From: Chrysogorgia sp. JL179-B06 | Taxonomy: Eukaryota; Cnidaria; Anthozoa; Scleralcyonacea; Chrysogorgiidae | Assembly: GCA_035772405.1 (NCBI GenBank) | Contig: JAYKKM010000054.1 | Coordinates: forward strand, 1,947,501 to 2,011,500 | Length of the DNA: 64,000 bases | Direction: 5' to 3' | Shown: in pieces, positions 22,590 through 35,451 of the stretch | Position numbering within the stretch: the first letter of the stretch is position 1 | Layout of the letters: each line of letters begins with the position of its first letter | Program-made: the position numbers and the translations under genes | Notes under the pieces: model-generated | The model's input: the letters and a program-made list of their open reading frames with translations, nothing else | Database searches by the model: none | Told to the model about the DNA's origin: nothing

Positions 22590-22735
22590 TAAGATCAAAA
22601 TTGATTATTTCTTCGACTTTGCTGGGGTCCCTTATTTTCGTAAAAAAATTGTGTATCATCTGCATAAGCAGAAAGTGTACTTTCCTACATAGGCAAGATC
22701 ATTCATAAAAACATTAAATAATATGGAACCCTTTG
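22590..22735 (-). pseudogene. LINE reverse transcriptase fragment with YADD box
   Basis: Minus strand gives FNVFMNDLAYVGK and, one frame over, LSAYADDTQFFYENKG. YADD is the catalytic box of reverse transcriptases. Only about 50 residues remain. Confidence 0.65.
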
Positions 22736-22811
22736 AATAATAATAATAATAATTGTCCTCACAAGAACAACCTCACTATTTCACAGGTTTGCCATAAAAA
22801 TTAACTAAATC

Positions 22812-22918
22812 ATTTATAGACCCGGAGCGAGGGGAATTCGACGAAATATTACCCCGACGGATATATCATCCCGAGGGGTAATATTTCGACGAATTCCCTG
22901 AGCGGAGGGTCTATAAAT
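22812..22918. repeat. Palindromic repeat
   Basis: ATTTATAGACCC faces GGGTCTATAAAT, and GGGAATTCGACGAAATATT faces its inverse, making a ~107-bp near-perfect hairpin. Analogous in position to 5826-5933. Confidence 0.8.
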
Positions 22919-23040
22919 TATATATTATACAGAAAAAATCTTGAATGCTGTCTTGAAACGTCTAGAAACGTCTTGTTGTTCCTCCATTGTTTACAGGCTC
23001 GTCTTGGTTTACGCGCGAGTATACTGGGTACGAGCGAGGT
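22919..23040 (+). repeat. Dispersed repeat shared with 5965-6120
   Basis: See the copy at 5965-6120; the same ordered words follow a palindrome here too. Confidence 0.6.
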
Positions 23041-23409
23041 ATTCAGCGGGTAATTCGAACTCCGAATTCGAACTCGCATCTTTTTAAATCCCATGTAAAC
23101 AAGAACTAAGTCCGATCAGGCTTCTAAAACTAGCCTCCTAAAAGTTGTAAAAATATTAATAGGAATCTCGATATTAACATGATTACCTGCAATTGAATTG
23201 ACAACGGTTATATTTCAAACTAACTAAGGCCGATTGTGAGGCCAGCCTCATGTAAACAAGAGTTGAAATGAGCCCCAATTGGTCCTCGATCACAATTATC
23301 TTCTTGGATTAAATTATTATTTTGGAGATTTGTGCCAAGATCAGGATGCTGAACCTAATTTCCTCGTTATTGATACAGGAATAATTAACCCCCACCACAA
23401 TTAAGTGAA

Positions 23410-23905
23410 TTTGAGGTATTGCGTGAGCTGTCCAAAATAAAGAGCACTGGCTCTGACTCCATTCCCTATTGGGTGTGGAAGAACTATGCCGACCATTTGA
23501 CTCCTGTTGTAACCGCAGTATGGAACCTCTCATTGTCTACACATACTTGGCCCATTATCTGGAAAGAGGCGAACATAAATCCTCTTCCTAAAATGATACA
23601 CCTTTTGATCTTTCATAATTTTCAGTTTTCATGTTTCGAAAGATCTGTTTACAGAAATTTTAGTAAATCGACCTTTGAAGATCATATGAGGTCAAATCAA
23701 TATGCATATCGCACAGGGTGTAATTGTATACGGACGCACTAGGATGCAATATAACTATCTGAAATCTCTTGATGATAATAACTGTTCTTGTGTTAGACTT
23801 TTTGCTATGGATTTTTCTAAGGCTTTCAATAATGTAAAACATTTTCTATTAGGTGATAAACTTAAGTCTTTACCACTTGATCCGTTTATTATTAATTGGT
23901 ATTAT
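23410..23905 (+). pseudogene. LINE reverse transcriptase, N-terminal part
   Basis: Frames contain IKSTGSDSIPYWVWKN, WPIIWKEANINPLPK and CVRLFAMDFSKAFNNVKH. The last holds the first catalytic Asp region (MDFSKAFNNV) of a non-LTR RT. The sequence stops before the YADD box and has at least two frame changes. A truncated, inactive copy. Confidence 0.7.
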
Positions 23906-23924
23906 TATATTATTAAATTGGCAT

Positions 23925-24425
23925 TATTAAATAAATAAATAAATGGTTTATTACATTTTCGCACCAAAATGGTGAATTACAATATGTTTACAAATAGCTA
24001 AAACTATTTACAGAGTTAAAAATATTTTATAAAATATTAAGAATATTAACAAGTATTAAAAGTATTTAAAGCCAACAATTGAAAATTTAAGTATATTTAT
24101 ATTATAGCTAATAACTCATAGAACTAGAACACATTGCCGGTATGAAACTATAATTTCCATAACGATCTGTCCGACATTTCGCCGGCAAAGAATAGTTCAA
24201 GTTATTTCGTAAAACTCGTCTGTGCGAATTCCAGGATGAATTATGCGTAGAGCATTTTTTTGAACAAGTTCAATTTTATCTGACAGATATTTTGGTAAAT
24301 TAGTATGCCAGACTGGGCAAGCGTATTCAAGGATTGACCTCACTAAAGAAAAGTAAATCACAAGGAGGTCAGACGGAGGAACGGCCACTGCGACGCAAGA
24401 CACGTATGAAGTGTAAGCGTTTAGA
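23925..24425 (-). pseudogene. CR1/L2-like LINE 3' end
   Basis: On the minus strand ORF2 ends with SLVRSILEYACPVWHTNL and LVQKNALRIIHPG, followed by an untranslated tail ending in GGTGCGAAAATG and (TTTA)n at 23925-23943. The same tail words occur at the 3' end of the large LINE at 52276, so the two belong to related families. 5'-truncated. Confidence 0.75.
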
Positions 24426-24644
24426 AGCCTTCTTCACCATTACTTCTACATTGTCGTCTTCACATTACTTCTACATTGTCTTCAATTATGATTGGAGAAA
24501 TGTTAACAAGGGTACTATACGCGGGGCAGTGTAAGCGGTACTTACCTTTTAATCTGTTCATTAATGATTTAGAAATTGAGAACAGCTCTCATACGCACTT
24601 TCCAAGATCCCAATAAAGAGAATCTATGAGAAACGATTTTACAG
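24426..24644 (+). other. LINE scrap and non-coding sequence
   Basis: A short plus-strand peptide FNLFINDLEIENS near 24555-24592 resembles an RT motif but is too short to classify. Otherwise nothing. Confidence 0.35.
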
Positions 24645-24930
24645 AGATTACAATTTAAGTGAAGCTTAGTAAAGGCCGACAAAGAAATTATTTTAAACAA
24701 AAGAGCCGAGATAGTGTCAAAATGCCGCCACGAAAATAAATTTTATGCGAACAGCCAAAACCGCGGGAAGAAGAAAGGGGCACGTCATCAACATTCTCTA
24801 CCATGACGTTCATACTGTATAAAAGGAATATTCGAATCGTGATCTAACTAGTTGCCTGATGATCGTGTAAAGCGTGAAACTCCGAGTAGCGACAATAAAG
24901 TTTTTAAGTTTACTATATACCTGCTCTACT
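24645..24930 (+). mobile_element. Penelope-like element 3' end (truncated)
   Basis: Coding remnant KADKEIILNKRAE and SKCRHENKFYANS at about 24672-24758, then untranslated sequence with TATAAAAGGAATATT, then a hammerhead ribozyme and AATAAAGTTT. It matches 6290-6540 in the same order. The upstream RT is missing. (TA)n follows 60 bp downstream. Confidence 0.65.
24851..24893 (+). ncRNA. Hammerhead ribozyme of a PLE, intact core
   Basis: Stem I GTTGC (24851-24855) pairs fully with GCGAC (24889-24893) with one G-U. The core CTGATGA (24856-24862) and GAAA (24876-24879) are exact. Stem III is a minimal CU/AG pair around CCG, and the cleavage triplet is GTA (24886-24888). Stem II is short. The best-formed hammerhead of the window in stem I; cleavage would fall after 24888. 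Confidence 0.7.
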
Positions 24931-24989
24931 GTTTACAGTATTGAGCACTCTTTTATCCTTAGCCAACATTCTATCCGAAAATTTGTCTT

Positions 24990-25553
<564 letters not shown>

Positions 25554-25645
<92 letters not shown>
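25554..25645. repeat. (TA)n microsatellite
   Basis: About 45 TA units on the right side of the foldback element. Confidence 0.95.
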
Positions 25646-25647
<2 letters not shown>

Positions 25648-25864
25648 TATTTTAAATCGCTTCATGGCTTTTCAAGCCGTTTCCTTGCCTTTCATGTTGT
25701 GAATATAAATCTATCATGCAGTAAATAGCATCAAATAATTTGCATACAGTGCGACTCTTTTCTCAACTTTGAATTCAGCATAATGTTTGTCTCCTCGGTC
25801 GTGAAATATTACTTTTAGTATTTCAGATATGTTCTCAGTTACATATACGAGACATTCCCTGGGA

Positions 25865-26366
25865 ATACGAAACTACAAAAGGCTTGCAGCTTTATACATT
25901 AATCTACCCATATATTAATTATAGGTTGATGAGCTGGGGCAACACCTACACAATAAAACTTACTAAATTACGAACCTGTCAAAATAAATGTATAAAAAAT
26001 ATGTTCTTTGCACCCAAAAGAGAAAACACCACACTATACATGAATCTTCTTGGGATACTAAAGCTAGATAATGTCTTCAAACTACAAATAGCCACTTTCA
26101 CCTACAAAATCATAAATGAAAAGAATAGTGTACCAATAATATTTACAGATATTATTCCAGCTGCGTCAACTCAACATTCTTATAATACTCGATTCGCCGC
26201 CAAACAAAACTTCAGTAGATCTAAAGCTCGAACAAATTACGGAGTTCACACTTTTCGATTTATAGCATCAAAAATATGGGAAACAGTTCATTATCATATA
26301 AAACAGTCTAATTCAGCCTCTACTTTTAAAAAACATTATACCCAATCTCTTCTCGCAAACATATAA
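25865..26366 (+). pseudogene. LINE ORF2 C-terminal domain
   Basis: A 160-codon open frame (25884-26366) with LIYPYINYRLMSWGNTY, LRTCQNKCIKNMFFAPKRE, TFTYKIINEKN, HSYNTRFAAKQNF and FRFIASKIWETV. This is the conserved region after the RT domain in jockey/CR1-group LINEs. The RT domain itself is absent upstream, so the copy is 5'-truncated even though this part remains open. Confidence 0.75.
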
Positions 26367-26429
26367 CCATATAATTATATATATGCCATGTAACCTTACA
26401 AAATGTAAAGAGCTTACTTATTCTTAGGA

Positions 26430-26960
26430 AAAAATGTTACGTAGAAAGTTTAGATCCTATTTATAATATATGTCAAGTAGAATCTTTAAAAATTTTAGGT
26501 ATTACTTTTCAAAGCAATTATTGTAGATTTTTGGAACACATCAAACTTAAACTTGTGGAAGCGAATAAGTGCCTTTTGTAATTAGAAGTTTAAGGAATGA
26601 GGGATATAATCAAACTGAAATAGATCATATTTTTAATACTATTGTTTTACCTAAGATCACGTATGGACTTTCCGTTCATGCGGCCTCGCCACCTGAATTA
26701 ACTATATAGTACAGCAATTTCTCCATCGTTGTTTTAAGCGCGGATACACATCGAAATCCTTAGACATATACAATCTTTTAGAGATATCTGATTACTCTAT
26801 TTTTAATAGAATTAGTAAGTCAGTAGTCCATCCCTTATTACTTATATGATCTGACGCGTAAAGTTAAGAAATAGTCATTAATAAGAACACAAAGTACCCA
26901 TTTCCAGCTATAAATGCTAACTCGTTTTAAGGACAGCTTTGTAAATAGATTGATTTAAAA
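26430..26960 (+). pseudogene. Second LINE ORF2 C-terminal remnant
   Basis: Scattered frames give FVIRSLRNEGYNQTEIDH, NTIVLPKITYGLSVHAAS and LDIYNLLEISDYSIFNR, in the order expected for the end of a LINE ORF2 of another family. Several stops. Confidence 0.6.
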
Positions 26961-27879
26961 GTATAATCTTAAGATGTAAATTGTTTAGATGTAAACTTGA
27001 TATGCTAACTTTGTATTGTATTTTGTTCACTTTTATCTTGTAACTCTTGACACGTTTTGATTATCAATTGAATAAAGACTTATTATTAGCAAATACATGC
27101 CGGTCTGAAGTTAGGCCGGCCTAATGTAAACACCCCCTTAGTCATTAGTTTCTACAGAGTTTGTCTTCAGCCTGCAATAAACTGAATATCTCTTCAAAAC
27201 ACTCTAGTTTAGTAACCGTATATGTTGCGCCACCCGGCCCCTCCTTGCGGAAATTAAACTTCACCATTTCTCTCGCCGCCAGAGAAACATTCCCCCGATG
27301 ACATAATTTTTTCCCGTTTTCATTGGCCAAAAACTGAAAAAAAAAATGTTGTGGAAATATTTCATCAGCAGCGAGCGAAATGATGGGGTCGCCACCTACC
27401 TATACTAACAAGTTTTGTGATTGGTTTATTAAAATAATAAAAAAATAGAATCAACCACGAAGAAACCAATATCCTAACCTTAACCACTTTTGTTCCATAT
27501 AGCCAATCACAAAACCTGTTTAGGTACATAATTACCGAAATGGTGAGTGGAAATTGGACTTAACACGTTTCCTTCGCTATGGACACTTATTTCCGAGCAT
27601 GACCGAGTATATTATGTGGAATGTCAGTTCGAATTGGCGGGAGTTGATATTAATATAGTAGGAGAGAAATTTATTTATTTTAATTCAAATTTATTCTTAT
27701 GCGTTTCAATGTTTTATTGTGTGTGTTCATTTAAAACATTTATGTTTTGTAATAGAATTGACACTTTCGATTAATTTTTGTGTTTTCTTGATTTTGTTTG
27801 ACTTCCATACTTAATTATGACGTCATCCTAAACAAGATTTCGAATTTTAAAGAAATCGTACAGTTATTAAAAATTATTA
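26961..27879. other. Mostly non-coding; one possible small ORF
   Basis: Between the LINE and copy B. A minus-strand 61-codon ORF at 27145-27330 (MANENGKKLCHRGN...) has a protein-like composition, but no splice sites, repeats or family support it. Nothing else seen. Confidence 0.35.
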
Positions 27880-28382
27880 ACATTTATTTGTTTATATTTG
27901 TTATACAAATTTGAATATAATTAAAAGTAAACCTTTACTAAATTATTTCCGGAAATTTAGTGTGAGTGTAAATATTCTGCATCTTTTTATGTATTCAACA
28001 TTTATTCACGATCTTTTCCACCAATAAAGCCAATATAATTTTAGAAATAGTTCTGAAATTAAGATATAAAAAATTTAAAGTCGGCGCGCACACTAGCTTT
28101 CAGTACCCCCCTGTGTGGATAGGGTATAGAAAAAAAAAGAACAATGGTTGCAACACGAGTACGTACAGTTGTCTGCAATGGCGATGGAGGACGTCGGCGT
28201 CTTCGCGGATATACCTTACGAAAATCATTCATCGCTAGAGGTTGGTTAATGGCAATGCCCCGCTGTGGCTATTTTATCCAAGAATTTAAGTTCTACCACA
28301 CCAATCGGATTGGCATACTATGCTAACATCAGCAACAAAGAAACTGACAAGACGTTATCATATTAAACTGAACAACTGTACG

Positions 28383-29549
28383 ATGAATCAAGATATATAT
28401 GACTATGTCGCAAATCAACAACGACCCAGCGTGATTAAGCGGGTTGGAATAAAAGACGGTTCTTTCGCCAGACATTTCAACAAGCTTGCAATCGTTGCCG
28501 ATCATTATTCAGCTCAGCAAACACATGAGAAATACCAACCATTATCAGGTTATCAAGAAGGTAATATAAAGCAAGCTGTTTCCTCAGGTGAATCAAATGC
28601 AGGTAAGGAAACGCCGACTGACTCAGTCTCTAATACAACTTCTTCATCACAGTCACGTTTGAAGCGGCATAGAAATGTGAAATATAACTGTCGATTCTGT
28701 GGTAAATCATTTCAATGGTATTCACACTGGCAAGCTCATGAACGAATCCATACTGGACAGAAGCCATTTAAATGCGACGAATGCGACAAAGCATTCGCAA
28801 GATCTGATGGTTTACAATGTCATAAAGGAACTCATATAAACGAAACAATTCCATCTTTCCACTCTCCAGAAAACACAAAAGTAGTGGGAAATGACTCCAT
28901 CCTATATCCATACCATGAAAAGGCAATAAAAGATGGAGATATCTCGGGAAATACTTACGAACAAATTGTGACCAGGCTAAAAAAACGGAAGTTATTCAAA
29001 TGCCATGTTTGCAATCGGACGCTTTTTAGTTCCGCTGGTCTGGTCAAGCATGTTAAACGACACAAAGGTATGAAATGCTCTAATTTAATGTGATAGTGTA
29101 AGTAGCTATGCTATTTTAATTAATATCCTTTGCTGTGCAAACCCGGAACGACGAAGGTAAACGTGCACATTAAAGGAATGTGTGGATTTATTATGGAATG
29201 ACTGTGCGCTGTAATCCATAAGATTGTATTGTTTGTATTGAAAGCCGGTGTAAATCTCTTACTTTTTCTTCCAGGAAAGAAAGAGTTCATATGTGATACC
29301 TGTGGCAAGGTGTTTACCAAGCAAAGTAGTCTGGAAATACACAACAGAATACACACAGGAGTGAGGCCATATCAGTGCAATACCTGTTCTAAAGCATTCT
29401 CGATTCACGGAAATTTGAAACGCCATTTATTAATACATACAGGAGAAAAACCGTACAAATGTTCTACCTGCTCCAGATCATTTAATAATCAAAGTCATCT
29501 GAAAAGGCACATAGACAAGCAACATGTGATTTATCGTAATGCACGTTAG
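28383..29549 (+). CDS. C2H2 zinc-finger protein, copy B, two exons
   Basis: I model join(28383..29067, 29275..29549), 319 residues, with the same donor, acceptor and phase 1 intron as copy A. In-frame codons extend upstream to 28320, but the MNQD start is the one shared by both copies. Fingers are at about residues 103-123, 131-151, 207-227 (exon 1) and 235-255, 263-283, 291-312 (exon 2), all with complete C2H2 ligands. A 55-residue non-finger spacer separates fingers 2 and 3. Compared with copy A it has extra residues (Ile in VGIKDGS; a short insertion NIKQAV) and keeps the finger 2 His. It is the better-preserved paralog and probably a nuclear DNA-binding regulator. No effector domain seen. 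Confidence 0.85.
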
Positions 29550-29735
29550 TTAATAATGTTTTCATATCACAAGATGAGTACAAGAATTTATAAATAATTA
29601 ACAAATTAGTGTTGTTCTTATTATTGAACCAGAAAGTAATCATAAAATTGCTCTGCTGGTGCGATCCATAGCATACAGTAGTTATGGAATTAAACATACA
29701 GCTTTTCGATCATCGCATATATCGATTAAGTAAAT

Positions 29736-29870
<135 letters not shown>

Positions 29871-30354
29871 AAAAATATCAAACCTTTGGGCTCTGGCAAT
29901 GAAATGTCTATGGAACACTAGTCGGCGGAAAACTCAATTAATCGAACCTCTCAATAACTCGAACCAAAGTCCGATTAGGTAATATTTTCCTAGTATACTG
30001 TAGACAGCATTATTATATATTAACAGCAACCTCGAAACGTATTGTTTTATTGTATTTAATGAACAGGGAGGTTATACTAGGTGGTATAGACGCTCTACAT
30101 GATTTAATTGGAGATTAAGCAGATAATTAAGAGCTTAGTTTGTGAAAATGGTACCTGCAATCACAATAAGTATTGTGGAAATTTTTAGTTTCAAATTAAG
30201 CCCATACTGTTCAAACACTGGACGAATATTTTGTACAACAAACTGTTTATAGAGTATAATTTCAAATTGTTTATTTTAAATGACAATTAATATATCTGAT
30301 ATACTAACTTTCATTTAAAATAAATGAAATTATAATTTGCTTGCTCTATGACTA

Positions 30355-32130
30355 TAGTGCAGTGGGTTAATTATGATAGTTTTAGAAAATGGCCTCTGTC
30401 TAGTTTTAAAATTATAGTTATAACTATAATTTTAAAACTAGACAGAGGCCGTTTTCTATAGCACGCACATGTATATATACTGCTTTGCTTTGTTGTGTTT
30501 CAGAATGGATTAAATTATTACCAATTGAAACCAATCATTCTGTAAAAGTTTAAATTAAATTGAATAATGGTAGTCATGTATATTCATACATAGATTTGTA
30601 TATAGAGCACTCAGCAGAGGCGAAAGTTAGTGATAAAGTATATAACGATTCTTTGATCCATTTAACATGAGATTAATGATTGAGGTTTATGCACATCCTG
30701 ATGAACCTTCTCTTCCATAATATTTGTACCTATATCATATGTACAGAAATTAATGTCAGTTTATATAGCAAAACTGAAATAATCGTTACGAAGATTGTTG
30801 TGCTGTTTATCCGGAGTATAGAGCATTATTTAAATTAAAACATTTGTAGATGATGTGTCATAATTGTAAATAATACTATAATATCCATCAAATGTGAAAT
30901 ATTTTGTTGAAGGACTTGTAGAAGAATATCTTGTGCCGGACCATAAACAAATTGTGAAGCAGTATAAATGTGTAAATGAATTCTCTTAAACATATTAGTT
31001 GAAGAAGGTAATACGTTTCTCATTTTCTTGGCTGGACCATATCTTGTATAATGTGTTAATATACACACTGCTGTAGTGAATGTGGGAGAGCTTGGAGTAT
31101 ACAGACGATACATGGACGATCGTCAAGCTCGTATCCTCAGATTCCCGGACAGGAATCGAACCTGTAACCTTCTGATTGCCAGTGAGACGCTATAACCATT
31201 GAGCCACCAGACTCAGATGGAGAGCAATATACAAAAGAGTATACAAAATTTTCTCTTTCTATTATATGGCTGGTTGTTGTCGAGATCGTTGTAACTTAAT
31301 TGGAATTCAATTGATGAACATGCGTGTAACAATTATAGTAGCACTCGCGTCGCGGTTTTGTAGCATACGAGCTGATTAACGCCCATGGATAGGATATGTA
31401 TAATATTATAGAATCTGACTAGCTAACATGCTTATGTGCCCATGTCATTGTGGGTCACGTTGTTCAATATTAGGGACGTTGATAGACTTTCCAGTATACG
31501 TAGCAATCAGATTTATCTTACATATATACATTAGTATCACAAAGAACTTGCTCACGTGTTGTATTTTTGTCTGATCGTTATCATGGTTGTTGTTATAATT
31601 ATCAGTGAATGTCTAGCAGCTTAATTCCTTGGTAAGATTTTAGAGGTTTGGATTTTGGACGATGACTTCTCTTTTCCTAACTGCACGACACACTAGAAAT
31701 GCACACAGTTAGAGTTTCAGTGGATTTCTTTAGATTTAAATGCAAATATGTAAATAGAAAAACCTAGAAGCTTGACAGGAACTCTCTAGTCTCTCCCAAC
31801 AAATCATGTAGTCAAATTACGCATGAGTTTGCTCTGTAACACAACATATTTTGCAGAATATCTTATTATAATTTTATAAAAACGTTTATAATTAACATGA
31901 CTGTGAAAGAAGGTAAGTTCGACATGAACAGTGACTTCCAAAGAAATATATAATCAGAATACGCTGTATATATTTCTAATATGTAATGCATGCACATGAT
32001 CTGTCTATGTGCCATCTATTGAAATGTATACGTATAATTAACGCAGCTCCAACAACTGATGTTTATACAATTATATGTTTATACAATTATATGTTTTACC
32101 CTCCATGGTTTAAGCTTATGTTACATGCAA
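30355..32130. repeat. Single array unit in copy B
   Basis: Homologous to one unit of the 8836-16221 array, but more diverged from those units than they are from each other. It includes an extra inverted copy of TAACTATAATTTTAAAACTAG sequence near 30400-30450, making a local hairpin. The ORFs of the copy A units are decayed here. Confidence 0.8.
31143..31212 (-). tRNA. tRNA-like sequence (copy B unit)
   Basis: Same tRNA-like cloverleaf as in copy A with GGC at the anticodon and an intact T-arm; the D-arm changes from TTAGAGC to TTATAGC, which weakens it. Probably a SINE head or pseudogene. Confidence 0.45.
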
Positions 32131-33709
32131 TTTTTATTTTTTTATTTATTCTTATGTTTCACTAACCGTATATCTGGTCAGGTTTAACAGGAATATTTAA
32201 GCTATTTAAGAACTGCACGTTCAGCAATCTATTTTACGAAACGGGTCCTGTAGTGTTAACTATTGATAGTGAAGGAATCGCGCATTTCAAGATGTGAGAC
32301 AGATCTTACATGATACTATGAAAAATGAAATATGTCAATTTGTTGATGGTGTCAACTGGTTTGTAGTTTTTATCCGGGAAGAGAAAGAAGGCGAAATAGA
32401 TACTTTTGGGATCATGTTTTAAACAGTATATCCTCACTGTATAATCAGACTATATCTATCCCCATATGATATAAAAGTCATATATAGGTAGGCAATATTA
32501 AAACTACTGTATACAAATTACAAATCGAAAACTCTAAACTGGGTTGGTGTACTGCCAAAATAGTGTCGAGTGAAGGCCCTTTGTAAAAGAGTGAATCAAA
32601 AAGCGACTTTACAAAACAATTAAAGTTAGATCAGCTTACGATAAAAATGTTGTTACCTGGAGTGAGATGGTCTGCACCAGTTCATTGTTGATCATCCTAA
32701 TATTTTGCTTGGCCTAGAGCAGCCGCAAGCACGAAACCTACAGCAGTTTTGTTCTGGCTGCATATATAGAATTCCATTGATGTTTTGGCAAGGTTAAATC
32801 AAGAGCAATTGTAACATTGTAATGTGATGATTGATTATTTAAAGCCAGTAAAAGGCCAAAGCAAAGCATACTGCTAAGTGTTACCAAAATCAAGGGTATT
32901 GGCCAATATTGTGAAATAAAATGGCCAAAAAGCACCATTCTACTCGGAAATAGTGTATAGACTAAGAGTATTCGTCCGAAACGTTCGCATTTTTATCTAC
33001 AATCTTGACACCACGCAGGACCTTATTTTTTTAGCCTCGAAGTGAGTTGAAAGATGAGATGAAATTCATGCGCTGAAGAATGAGCCAAATTACAGTAAAT
33101 ATCGCTCAAATCAAACATTCCCTGAGTTCTGTTCAAAAGTTTAGGTTAAAGGTTAGCTCGACGTTGTTTCGAAATCTGGTCGCGACGTCTATAAACCTGA
33201 TATCCGTCGATTGGACGTTGAATTATGATCGCATATAAGGCGTTATCATATTTCATGACAAATCGAAACGTCGAATCGACGTCTATTTATCGACGGTGTA
33301 TCAACGAACATTTTGGTAGCTATAGTTCTACGTTCTTCCTGTTGCACACTCTGTCCAAAGAGGAATACAGTCTCATGTAGCCGCCCATGCTGGGCCCGTA
33401 TCAAAAGGTTCACCGAAAAACTGGTCAGGTATCTTGTGAGTGTAAATCAGTGGGCCGTCCCATACCAAAATAGAACGGCACCCGGGGGCCGGGACAGTTT
33501 TTACCCGTGCCGTGCTAATTTCGTTGCAGTGTAAATGGGGCGTTGTATTTGCATTAGCGTCGACGTCAAGTTTCACAACCATTTCATTTCGATTTAATGG
33601 CTAACCAGGAGTACGTCAAATGTCCTAATAATAGACCCTTTGTCACGGTTGAAGATGACAATCAGTAATCAGGGAAAATTAAATTCAAAATAGATACTTG
33701 AACCTCGTC
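32131..33709. other. Downstream flank of the array unit, copy B
   Basis: Colinear with 16222-17985. No conserved ORF between the copies, so probably non-coding. Confidence 0.5.
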
Positions 33710-34129
33710 GGTTACGCGTCAAGTTTTCTTTCGAATTTTGACCTCCATTACTCATGATTCATTATTCACTATTCCATTATTTGTTACTATAAACTGTCGA
33801 TCACGTTAACTTTTCGTTTTAAGACTCTTAATGGGATTAATTTTCTAAATTTTTTAACCAATCAGGCCAGGCTGACGTTGCGCCTAATTTAACAACAATG
33901 AAGCAGCACTGTCTTCGCAGAGGTCCGCATGTGCCTCGACCAATCAGAAAACGTCAAATTTTGATCTAGTGCATGCTGTTAAGTTAGCCACATATCGAGC
34001 GAATGGAAGACAAGCGACAAAAAAGGGACAACGCTTTTTCCTGATGGTTTTAACAAAAATGACGAATATGGATACGTGTTCCCCGATGCTCGTACCTCCG
34101 GAGCAACTGAGACTCGAGTGGAAAAATTC
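33710..34129. mobile_element. 420-bp segment present only in copy B
   Basis: Absent at the matching point of copy A (about 17990). Its parts, such as CAAGTTTTCTTTCGAATTTTG and CAATCAGAAAACGTCAAATTTTG-type words, occur in inverse orientation at 42620-42775, so it is a dispersed repeat. It could be an insertion in B or a loss in A. Confidence 0.5.
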
Positions 34130-34429
34130 CATACTGATGACGTCAATATACCCTAAATTCGGGGATCTATTCTGATTAGCTACTTCATCATGCATTTCTG
34201 TAGTTTATTAAAAAGCCTCGAGGCATTGTTGACATTCTGACATTCTTTGTTGATAATGTATCTAATTTTTCCTTCTATAGTATCATTCCAGCATATCATG
34301 CAAAGTAAATAGTAAGTTTGAACATTTTGAACCTAGGCATTTAATCGAAAGGTGAAGTTGATCGTCCAGGTTGTTTTAGTATTGTATTGTTGGTGACTGA
34401 ACTGAGGCGGTCATCATAATGCAAATTAT

Positions 34430-34512
34430 AAGCCATTAATAAAATAATTAATGAGGAAACGTTCTTATCAAGGCGTGTCCCAGGTTTTGGCAAAACAGAT
34501 GTTTTTCAGGTG
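34430..34512 (+). repeat. Split direct repeat A1 of the Ngaro-like element
   Basis: Matches 40415-40511 from AAGCC(A/G)TTAATAAAATAA to the TTTTTCAGGTG word; A2 has a small internal duplication of ACGTTCTTA. Beyond this point the two diverge, suggesting a deletion or replacement in A1. Confidence 0.75.
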
Positions 34513-34989
34513 AAAAGGCATGGTGGAAAACGCGGGTAGCGGCGCGGAAAAATGCGGCTATATACAATCATTTAAAAACGCGGCTATATGCAATAATTTA
34601 ATATACAGTCGTTCCATACAAATAGAATGGAACACGAGTCATATAACCTGTTCTATACAATCATTTAATTTTAATATGCTGTCGTGCTATACAAAATGAA
34701 ATAGAATTGAGCACGAGTCATAATGATATTAACTCGCTGCCAGCTTGGCACGTCATGCTGACATAAAACGTAACTTTAGCCTTTCTCTTCAGCCAAACTA
34801 CAACATTCATTGTTAAATATTTCTTCTGAATTCTCATAATAGTCCAGGTTTTACAGATATACGACTCCGTGGTTTAGTATTCCAGTCCGCATTTTACAGT
34901 AATTAGCTATATAATATCGAAAATCGGGTGATACATGGTGTGAGAGTGATGTGACATATTATTCTATCTGTAATACGATCTTTGTGGCA

Positions 34990-35370
34990 AGTATAGTTTT
35001 CTTTATAATAAATAATAATAAAGTTTTATTTAATCACGGAGTCCAATCACAAAACGTGGGTCTTCCTAGGAGCCGTGCATTTACCTATATTATACAGAAT
35101 ATGAGTAGACTAATATAAATCATATACATAAAGTTTAAAAAATAGAACAAACATAATATATACAACGAGACATTGGACATAACGTAGACTTAAATTGACT
35201 TAATGAAGAGGCAGCTTTGCTATTATTATGGAGACTGTTCCAAAGGACAGCTCCCCTATAACTAAAGCTTTTCTTACGAGCTTCAGTTAAAGATCTTGGC
35301 ACAAAAATATGATTGGAGTCAACCAAGTCTCCAAGAGGGAAGCTGTAAGCATCTAGTGATCTCGCGGTCG
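34990..35370 (-). pseudogene. LINE 3' end nested in the Ngaro 5' region
   Basis: Minus strand: SNHIFVPRSLTEARKKSF and SYRGAVLWNSLHNNSKA are the last conserved motifs of a CR1/L2-type ORF2, followed by an untranslated end and an AATAAT-type tail near 35007-35026. A 5'-truncated insertion. Confidence 0.7.
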
Positions 35371-35451
35371 TCCTAGTTCACGAGTAAATAATGCAGGCTC
35401 GGATCACTAGTACTAAAATATTTTTTGGTTTGAATAAAATTCTGGTTGTAA

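Noticed and set aside
27145..27330. 61-codon minus ORF as a real gene
   Set aside because: Composition is plausible but there is no homolog I recognise, no splice context and no second copy to compare.
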